Shown in pieces: positions 56,651-64,000 of a DNA stretch of 64,000 nt (the stretch's first letter is position 1; every line of letters begins with the position of its first letter). The translations under genes and the position numbers were made by a program. Where the stretch lies: assembly GCA_964030475.1 (NCBI GenBank), contig CAXIPT010000001.1, positions 5,321,652-5,385,651 of the forward strand, in the 5' to 3' direction. Under the pieces are notes generated by a model, which saw only the letters and a program-made list of their open reading frames with translations, had not been told where the DNA came from and did not search any database. Origin of the DNA: Tethya wilhelma (taxonomy: Eukaryota; Porifera; Demospongiae; Tethyida; Tethyidae).

Positions 56651-57769
56651 GCAGATTCAAGCTCAGCACTTGACACTACTAACATGCACAGCCTCACACC
56701 AGATCCAGTCAGAAATGCATCAATCCACATCGACCATGTCAACGAACCTTGAACTCCTCATCTTCATCATCACTCTCTGTTTGAGAGGCAGCCTTCTTTC
56801 TCTTCGTTCCAGCTTTAGCGGCCGATGTCTTCTTACGATCAGGGGGAGGGGCACTGGTCGATGTTGGCTTGGGAGGTTGAGATTTTGTTGGTGTTATCAT
56901 CTTAGCCGGTGAACTAGGCACTTCGGACTTGACGAGAACAGAGGATGATTGGCTTGAGAGGAGGTGGGCTTTACGCTGAGCCTGTGAGTGTGTGCAGTGA
57001 GCGGCAGTTATAATAATAATAGTATCAGTTTTGTGTATATCCAACTCTTCTTACCAGTGGCACATCATCTTCAACTGTACTTGTGTGTCCACCTTGTTTT
57101 ATTGATCCACTGAGTTCGACCTTTTCCTTCTTGACCTCCCTGTGTGAAGGTGACACTTCCATCTTCTGCACCACATTCACGGTGGTGGGCACAGCATGGA
57201 CAGTAGAGGTGTGTAGCTGAGCCTGTACAGTGCATGGTTGAGAGTGTAATGGAACAAGGGCATACAGTGTGTGATTATGTGTGTGCATGTGTGTGTATGT
57301 GTGTTAATACCTCATTCAGTTGTGTGTACATTTCAAACACAGCTTGTGACAAATATACACAGTACTGTGACTGGGCAAGAATGTCAAATATTCCCATTAT
57401 GTCACAGAATAGGATGTGACATCATAATGTGTCTATAATTTCAAAGCATGCTTGAAGGGAAGTAACCCAATCCCTAAGTATATACAATACAGCTCTAAAT
57501 AATCATGGCACACATATTTTACGAATAAATTTTGTAGTAGACACAAATACTCAGTTTTCTAACTTTTTTTGTGACATAAAAACTACAACAAATTTTGGCC
57601 CCAGAGCTACACAGAATAATAGACACTTACCAATGGTATGTCATCCTCACTCTCTGACTCTGATATCATAGGCTTCTTCTAAAGATTGAATGAAAACAAG
57701 AAGGTAAACAAAAACATTTTCACAGACTACTTTATTATATCTTTCTCTTTCAGACACGCACACACGCAC

Positions 57770-57817
<48 letters not shown>

Positions 57818-58242
57818 TGACGGGTGTAATTGGCTCCTTCTTTACAGTAACAGTCTTCCCATCAGGTCGACTCATCTTGGAGTGCTTATCTGACTTTCCA
57901 TGTTTTTCCTTTTTTACAGCCTTACCACTAGAACAGCATAGGAACAAGAAACATGTCATTTCACTGAAGGCATGCATGCACTATACATGTGTAGACTGTG
58001 AAATTGAATATGACACAAAGGGAACAATATGTCATGACATCATAACCACCCCATGAGCCCATGAATTGTGATGGCTGAGAAAGATAAAGCTAACAGAACC
58101 ATTCAGGAAGCCACAACAACATGATGGTGTTCCACATTAGAGGCTCAGAATCTACAGCTGCCCACAACTCACCATCCCAATGATAGATAGATAGCCAAGA
58201 CACACAGGCACGTACACGCTGCACGCATGCACACACACACAN

Positions 58243-58306
<64 letters not shown>

Positions 58307-58915
58307 TATCAGAATATGCCTTCACAAGTGTATACTATACTATACTTAGGAGGAACACTTACTCTGAGTGATGGTGGTGGTGGTGATGATGGTGTTTAGG
58401 CTTCTTTGAGGGAACAGCTGTGAGTGTGTGTTTGTACACATAAGAAGGTATTTACTCTTGATAGAGTGGTGCACAAGTGTACACATAGTGAAAGTACAAT
58501 GCCATGCATAACTCTGACATGGTACGAAAGGCAGTGGTACACCACCATAACACACTCATCATCCTGTACTCACTGGAATCCAAATCCAAAAAACAAAAGT
58601 TATATAATGCTCATACTCTACTAAGCTGACCACATTATCAATAACTGCCGCTACCATACCACATACAAAAATTCAACAAAGATTCTCACGGTTGAGATGA
58701 TTTTGTAGCAGGTCACAATAAACTGCTACAACACTAGTTTAACCAACTATGGAGACCTACCTGTATGGCTGTAGTCTGAGGACGGTGATGGGTGATCTGG
58801 CTTTGAGGTAAGCTGTGTAAAACAAATCGTTTGTCACTCGTAAAAGTGTGAAAAACAATCAAGTGAATAATTCAAACGGGGGGAAAAATTTTTGAATCAC
58901 CTGTTTGGATTCCAT
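51767..58915 (-). CDS. TOP1: DNA topoisomerase I (type IB)
   Basis: About 20 exons on the minus strand. The N-terminal exons (58.9-56.3 kb) are Lys/Glu/Ser-rich and include a His run ([12 protein letters not shown]) and [13 protein letters not shown], as in the unstructured nuclear tail of the family. The core starts [29 protein letters not shown] (split by an intron) and continues [101 protein letters not shown]. The linker is a coiled coil, and the last exon has [18 protein letters not shown] with the active-site Tyr. It relaxes supercoils through a 3'-phosphotyrosine. The start at 58915 (MESKQ, then LTSKPDHPS at 58.8 kb) is the likeliest but shares an exon-like ORF with NDUFAF6. The intron 54.99-53.40 kb hosts an antisense gene. 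Confidence 0.92.
52145..52207. repeat. 24-bp direct repeat in a TOP1 intron
   Basis: tgtgaccataatctagggta plus caag occurs at 52145-52168 and again at 52184-52207, 39 bp apart. It is a small intronic duplication. Confidence 0.9.
53565..54812 (+). CDS. Coiled-coil Kelch-repeat protein nested antisense in a TOP1 intron
   Basis: An intronless 415-residue protein. ATG at 53565 is the first in-frame ATG. Residues 1-95 are a heptad-rich coiled coil ([23 protein letters not shown], split here as [12 protein letters not shown] and [11 protein letters not shown]). Then follow about five Kelch-type blades, each with the hydrophobic-GG-pattern and a later Trp: [73 protein letters not shown]. It should form a beta-propeller on a coiled-coil stalk, a protein-binding scaffold. 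There is no BTB domain. The CDS is noticeably more GC-rich (about 54.0-54.8 kb) than the surrounding introns. It lies between the TOP1 exons at 55.09-54.998 and 53.39 kb, on the opposite strand. Confidence 0.85.
   Translation: MADEDLVQVLQIEIQAKNDKIKALEKEIEIKDKKIASQTKDIDFLESRLDSAYGEVSDMERAVAVKERELSKKDGRIEILEFQLAELRRSLSSQPQPKVQTIKPIANAGNQFLWKKGPKLPKPVSAGSACTSGNKGYVYCCDGDVFEFDIKTETWSSLPPCPLKNSTIVTILEDSLPTAIGGTTDGSQETNMLASWVNSNWVCNFYPPMPTKRCRVSVVCDKKNLIVVGGCCGEEKLSVVELLHMDNEQWYMCRSLPYPLGGGSLVTAGTDFIYLVGGSARDAFQRLSILKCSMEELWKTSQRHTIHNVTMLLASKKTPANVWHKATELPLQYSTCTLIRNKIYVIGGEGTEGKQSPMIYLYNHKANRLESVGQLLEGRSWCQVMVFSRNKVVVAGGETDGGVTDEVELAEENEL
56613..56650. repeat. (CA)n microsatellite in a TOP1 intron
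   Basis: AC run of about 38 bp. Confidence 0.9.
57755..57815. repeat. (CA)n microsatellite in a TOP1 intron
   Basis: CA-rich run of about 60 bp, impure at its 5' side (cgcacacacgcac), beginning directly at the donor of a TOP1 exon ([10 protein letters not shown]). Confidence 0.9.
58230..58302. repeat. (CA)n microsatellite with an N at 58242
   Basis: CA run of about 70 bp interrupted by one N, in a TOP1 intron. Its real length is not known. Confidence 0.9.
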
Positions 58916-61481
58916 GTTCAAACCAAATGGCAGTCGTATTACAAAGTTCAGCCAGCAATCTGAGTACATGTGTAGAGGGAGATATTTATGCAATATTAAA
59001 TAGTACTAGAAACTTTTATATGCACATAAAATCATGGATGCCCCATAGAGTGCATGTGTTCACAGTATCATGCATGTAGACACCCATTTCAATGTAAACG
59101 AGAGGTTCAGAGGCACACACCGGTGCTGGCCCATTCCAAGAGACAGGCAACAACACCAGCCATAAGGGACAACAAAAGTGGCCCAGAGAGCCCGTTCACA
59201 ACAATGGAGGAGCCCTACTGATATTTTATGAGATTTAAAAACACCTGTGAGTAGTTGTGATCTTACCAAGAAATCGATCTAGAGTCAGTCGATAGAATGC
59301 CGGAAAAATGGCTAAGTGTCCAACCACCTCCAGAGACTAAGTCCACAGTAGCTCTCAAAAACTAAGTCCAACTCAAGCGTGTGAGAACAAAGGCCAAATA
59401 CTTCCAGGAAATGACTAAGTGCCACAAACACCATACTGAGCATGCGCAGTAAAGGGTTGTGACCGATAATAACATCACATTATTTCACAGTACAATGATA
59501 AAACAACGAACTAGTACGTTCTGCTTATTGTTTTCCACAACAAAGAAAATGCTAGTGATGGAGCTCTAGAGGACAGAGCAGGTGCAAATGGATTGAAGTC
59601 CAATACTTGAATTTTGTGCAAAAATGTGTCACACACGACCTAAAACATTGACAAACAAACAAATAATCCACCATTTGAAAACAATTCATTGTTGCTTACA
59701 GCTGGTAAAAGTGCCCTTTTAGCTTTTAAAGAGACCTTATCTTTTAGTGACCGAGCCTAGATAAGGTTAAAAAAAGAAAGAAAGGGGAAAAAAAGGTGAA
59801 ACACTGATATTGGTATATAGGTTCAGTACCTTTTGTAGGTGAGTGTGGGCCAAACTAGCAAAGTCATATGTAGTATCTTTCACAGATTGTGATAATTCTG
59901 CTTTCAAAAAATCATTCTGTGATGCACCGTGCTGTAAGAGAAAACGGATATTGATACGTAACACACTGAACACACTGCAAAAGCTATTGAGAGGCATGTA
60001 CTCTAATTAGAATATCCATTGGTATCAATACACTTCTCTTTGTTCTATAGTAAGAGGTAGCTCGCAACAGTGTGACAATGCCTTCAGCTTTACCCACATG
60101 GCTAGCAGCATGGTCTGCATTCACATCTTTTATCCCTATACGTAACACAACACAGAATTAACGTCTTTTACACAAAACAGTCAATACTGACTACAGAATC
60201 ACTGACTGGGCAAATTAAGAGGAGGGCCTGCATAGTGAGAGGGGAACTAAAATTGTGTCTCTTGTGGCTGCTGCTTTTTCTCCCACTTCATAACTCTTTC
60301 TAAAGTTAAAAAATATGCTGAGTAGCACTCACTAAGGTGGAAATTAAGTTAGTCTAAGTGTATTTTCCAGTACAGACAGTGGTGCTAGGAGGTGTGGGGA
60401 GAACGACCCTGTATCCCCCCTCCCTCCTTTGAATTATCCTCCTTGCCTCGTAAACTAAGCCTTCCCCACCTATGCTTATTGCTAAGTGCAGGGAAGCAAT
60501 ATACAGCGCACGGGAGGGCCTGGTTTACGAGGCTATTATTCTCCCCTGAGTAAGGTACTCACTGTACAATTCCATCACCATGCACCATTCATCTTGCATG
60601 TGCACCTACCAAGTGTCTCCAGGGTGAGGTACAAGAGTGTTGAGAATGTGTTGTCTGCATATGTTTCCATGTCTCCCGTTGACAAGTATGCAGCTGTAGA
60701 CAACTCAACTTCCTTGACATAAACATGATGTTTTACAATCAGTCAAACATTGTTTTCTCTATCTTGAACTTACTCTCGCATCCAATAATCGATTGAACCA
60801 ATGCTTGCTCAGTTTGTGTTCCTTTACAGCCTATAGAATCAGTCATGAACAACAGAACAGCTACTATTGTGTCCATAGCAGCGGACTAACTTACGCCTGT
60901 CAATGCAAGAGCCACAGGATGTTGTGGAGGAGATTCCTGGAACAAGAAATAGCAAATCCTAACGTAACTAACACTACACATGCACACATGGGGAGTGTCT
61001 CTAAGCTTCCTCAGAGGGTATGAGGGTACGTGTATACGTATACCTTAAAAATGTTTTCTACTGTATCTCTCCAAAATTGGACTCTCATGTGCCCAATTTG
61101 TTTCTCGGACACAATATCACGTATCTGGAATGCCATGTAAAGGACTATTCAATAGCGATAATTATAATTTAATTAGAGCTGAACTCTGACCTGTGCTACC
61201 TCAACATTGAATGCTCTGATTGCAAACACTGCTGGTTGGACTGCTTTAGGCAGTAGTAGAGTGCACAAATAATGCTCATAATCATGTTTTCTAGAAAGAG
61301 AATAAAATACTACATGATACTATGAATAAATTTTGGTATATCAATACACTGCTGAATTGTGGTGATGGTCATACCTAACTAACTCCAGACAGTAGTTCAT
61401 TGGTGACACTGGTGCAGTAGAATAATATCTTTTCATTCTCCATGGTCTAATGCAAGAAAGATTCCTCAAAGACTTCACCAT
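58859..61481 (-). CDS. NDUFAF6: Complex I assembly factor NDUFAF6 (squalene/phytoene synthase fold)
   Basis: Exons on the minus strand, phase-consistent: 61481-61375, 61290-61191, 61124-61044, 60936-60895, 60830-60774, 60712-60610, 60135-60002, 59931-59830, 59336-59267 and probably 58943-58859. The start [20 protein letters not shown] is Arg/Ser-rich like a mitochondrial leader. Family landmarks: [133 protein letters not shown]6 is needed to build the ND1 module of complex I. The last exon ([14 protein letters not shown]...) is less sure: it overlaps the presumed TOP1 first exon on the same strand. The LLPLYLY-type ending of other species is not clear. Confidence 0.92.
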
Positions 61482-61576
61482 CTTTCAGCACAAAGAGGTA
61501 ATGGTCGCCAACTTAATGGGCTTGTCTAATTGACGACCTTTTCCAGCAAACGTTAGCATATGGCGCCTGGCAAGGC
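61482..61576. promoter_or_regulatory. 95-bp bidirectional promoter, NDUFAF6/PPR-like gene
   Basis: Head-to-head ATGs leave 95 bp for both 5' UTRs. Both products have mitochondrial-type leaders, so shared expression is plausible. Confidence 0.6.
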
Positions 61577-63196
61577 ATGGCGTTTGTGAACAGAATTTGC
61601 CTTGCTAGAGCAGCCAGAAGCTCTGTTGCCCGTATGTTCTACACCCAAAATGGTCTTTCATCAACTAAAAGCCTAATCAAGGTTCCAAGAAAGGTATGTA
61701 CAAGATATGTACACCTCTTTGTGTCATGATGTCAGCAGCTGATCAGTGAACATGAAGTATCTTTTCAGGTTCAACCTTTAGGAGGTGCAAAGAATATCAA
61801 CAGTGGAAATATAGATCTGATTGGAGTGGCTAGAACTATACAACTCCTAGTCAACTTTGAATGGCCTAAGCCCATCTCTGATCGTGCAGTCCATAGTGTT
61901 TGCTGTGCATTAATAGATGCCTCTGATCCAATGACAAAACAACCAAGGAAGAGTGAGAGACCTGTGCGTCAGATTTTTAGCAGAGGTCATGTGTATTTGG
62001 ATAAACGAATTTGGAAATGGCACGGATCGGGTTTAACTAGTGAAGAACTGTTGGGATTTATACTGATGATGAAGAGTGGTGGACATTTGCCTACTAGGTG
62101 AGTAGTTTTGATATTGAAGGGTAGTAAGTGTGGTAAAACAGCTCCTGAAGAATAATCAGAGGTATTCTATGTCTTTGTTCTTTCAGGGAAGTGTACACCG
62201 AGGTCCTGAAGATAGCAATGTGTGTTGGCAATGCCAGCAGTGGTGGCACACAATATTCAGCAGCCACGCAGGAGTTATTGAAGCTGATGTGTGAGGACCA
62301 TGGGAAAGAGGCTGGACTAGAGGGAATGTACTCTGGTGCATTGTTTGTTGCTTCAAACGAGCCTCAGATTGATGTTCTCTGGAAGAGACTCAATGAAAAT
62401 GGAATGGACTTCACTAAAGAGTAGGTTGAATGGTGTTCATCAGTTTTGCCTACAGTCAATTTGCTTGTGTATCAATTTGCCTACAATAGTGGAAGTGACA
62501 CAATTATGTAATGTACATGATACACATGTATAATATTGGCAATGTGAAGCATAGAATTATGTGGCTAATCTGGACTAGGTTTCTTGTTATAATACTTGAT
62601 ATAATATTAATACTCTTATATAGTATGTGCGTATAAAGTGCTAGCTAGTTAAGAGTACACTGAGGGTTGTGCACCAGTGCCTTATTATTCCAATGTGAGT
62701 TTGTTTGTTTGTTTGTTTGTTCACACAGAGGGTCTCAACAGTTATTGGAGTCTTACATCACAGCAATATGTCAAGGCACGGCTAAAAATGCTGTCAATTC
62801 TTTCATGTTAAAAGTAGTACCAAAGCTACCATCCTCATCAGTGCACCTGTTTGAAAAGCTACTGGACAAGTGTTATTGGAGCCGTCAGCTCTCGAGGGGA
62901 ATCAACACATATACATGTATGATTAGAACTTATCGCATTGCACCCAGTGAAAAGGTATGGCTATAGTAGTAGGTTGGTTTGTAAACATTTTGTAATAGAG
63001 AGCTCTTGCATAATATTGTGCCTACATCATGCAAACTAGGCCTTTACCCTGTTCACTTCACTACTCACTCATTTCTCTGAAAACAATAAAGTTGTCAACC
63101 TTCCATTCTGTTCTAGAATTCTGCGTGGTAAGTATGATTAAAGCAATTTAAAGTACTTCAGTTATCCCCCTCCCCCTTCTCACACACACACACATG

Positions 63197-63234
<38 letters not shown>

Positions 63235-63911
63235 CTGAGGAATTATTCTTCAATCGCCCTCCACTGTGGGTATATTCCAAAATGGCCATGCTTTTCGTTG
63301 GACTTGCTGGTGTTGATGGTTACAATCACCTCATGTCACTCACCAAACAGAGAGCCATTCAAGCCATGCAAAAGACAGCAATCCCCAATCCTATGATATC
63401 ACCGATCAATCCAGCTTCAAGAGGTATGTTGAACCATAGCATAGTGTTTGTGGGCCAAAAACTTGTGTCCTAGCACTGATCATACATTGTATTGTTACAC
63501 ACAATGTCATGTCTTCTCTCTCCCTATACGTATACATAGCTCTTATCAAACAATTCTGGGGGGCTCACCTCTTCTCTCGTCTCCTAAGACGTGCAGTGAA
63601 TGCTAGAAATGCTAACCTGGCCTTTCACCTGTTTGAGGAGATGAAGTCCCTTGGCATTCCTTCTAGAAGAGGCAATTATGTCCTACTACTGAGAGTAGTG
63701 GACAGTCCCGAAGACCTTGATAAATACCTCTCTGTAAGCCAAAGTTTGATCTTGCTAGATAAATATCATTACTTGTTAATGTTTGTCTTTCTCAGATACT
63801 TCTTAAGGAATCAGAGCTCATTGAGCCTGGTGATTGGTTGCTGAGTCATCTTCATGAGGCACTCAACAAGATTTTCAATGGCAAGGGAGATAACCAGCTA
63901 GTACAATTGAG
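61577..63911 (+). CDS. PPR-like mitochondrial protein, 3' part outside window
   Basis: Eight phase-consistent exons: 61577-61693, 61769-62097, 62187-62420, 62729-62954, 63040-63127, 63232-63423, 63540-63733, 63796-63911, and the gene continues beyond 64,000. The leader MAFVNRICLARAARSSVARM is basic and amphipathic, typical of mitochondrial import. The body is helical, with pentatricopeptide-like stretches: NTYTCMIRTYRIAPSEKAFT followed by LFTSLLTHF, and NLAFHLFEEMKSLGIPSRRG followed by NYVLLLRVV. These resemble animal PTCD-type proteins that handle mitochondrial RNA or the small ribosomal subunit. I could not name the member. About 498 residues are visible. Confidence 0.7.
63181..63231. repeat. 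(CA)n microsatellite next to a 3' splice site
   Basis: CA run of about 50 bp that ends in the acceptor cacacag of the exon starting at 63232. Confidence 0.9.
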
Positions 63912-64000
63912 GTACTTACTTTCAATGTATATAATGGAGTGTGTGTAGTGAGTGAGTAGCTACTACATGGTAGTGATATTGCTTGTTCATTCACTACATT

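Noticed and set aside
1..64000. tRNA, rRNA, snRNA genes and viral insertions
   Set aside because: I looked for characteristic boxes and retroviral or polymerase motifs by eye and saw none; a tRNAscan/Infernal run would be needed to exclude small RNAs.

Overview
This is eukaryotic, animal-type DNA. Its genes are split by short GT-AG introns (two GC-AG introns are also visible) and packed tightly on both strands. Microsatellites are dense, several elements are arranged as inverted repeats, and single N characters mark what look like assembly joins. The gene set (FoxL2-like, TOPBP1, CENP-N, ATMIN, TOP1, UBA2, OSGEP, PEDS1) is metazoan. Intron density, very short intergenic gaps, VWA/EGF and cysteine-rich polytopic proteins and a GtaA-type glutaminase suggest a sponge, probably a demosponge. 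That assignment is inference, not something the sequence proves.

Layout. 0.4-1.8 kb: last exons of an RBMS-like RRM protein. 2.0-5.2 kb: an apparently exact head-to-tail duplication of a 1,582-bp unit, each copy carrying an intronless FoxL2-like gene with its own TATA box. 7.1-8.7 kb (-): PEDS1/TMEM189. 9.8-10.9 kb (+): mitochondrial ribosome recycling factor. 11.0-12.5 kb (-): CENP-N. 12.6-16.9 kb (-): UBA2. 17.0-26.0 kb: a repeat-rich block with a giant fold-back palindrome, a solo copy of one of its arms, two paralogous VWA-EGF genes (one truncated and partly inverted) and a second fold-back element. 26.6-29.4 kb (+): an intronless astacin-C2-EGF-C2 protein whose catalytic Glu is replaced. 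29.5-30.6 kb (-): OSGEP/Kae1. 30.9-38.2 kb (-): TOPBP1, with a cysteine-rich gene nested in one intron. 38.3-39.8 kb (+): RPP40, divergent from TOPBP1. 39.9-40.9 kb (-): Fic-domain protein. 41.0-42.1 kb (-): unknown nuclear-type protein. 42.4-43.9 kb (+): ATMIN/ASCIZ. 44.1-49.4 kb (+): GtaA-family glutaminase, cut off at a sequencing-adapter remnant. 49.5-51.5 kb (+): multi-pass membrane protein with two homopolymer frameshifts. 51.8-58.9 kb (-): TOP1, with an antisense Kelch gene in an intron. 58.9-61.5 kb (-): NDUFAF6. 61.6 kb to the end (+): PPR-like mitochondrial protein, continuing off the window.

How the genes relate. Several genes concern chromosome maintenance (TOPBP1, TOP1, CENP-N, UBA2, ATMIN) or mitochondria (MRRF, NDUFAF6, the PPR-like gene), but in a compact animal genome this need not be functional clustering. 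Two divergent pairs share very short promoters (TOPBP1/RPP40, 124 bp; NDUFAF6/PPR-like, 95 bp). UBA2 and CENP-N lie on one strand only 94 bp apart.

Reliability. Five single Ns, a 30-base match to an Illumina Nextera adapter, the FoxL2 duplication and an inverted gene fragment beside an N all mean that local order, especially at 18.6-21.6 kb and 49.4-49.5 kb, should be checked before any biological claim. I worked by eye: exon boundaries were chosen by splice motifs and reading-frame phase, and protein names rest on remembered family motifs. No search was run.
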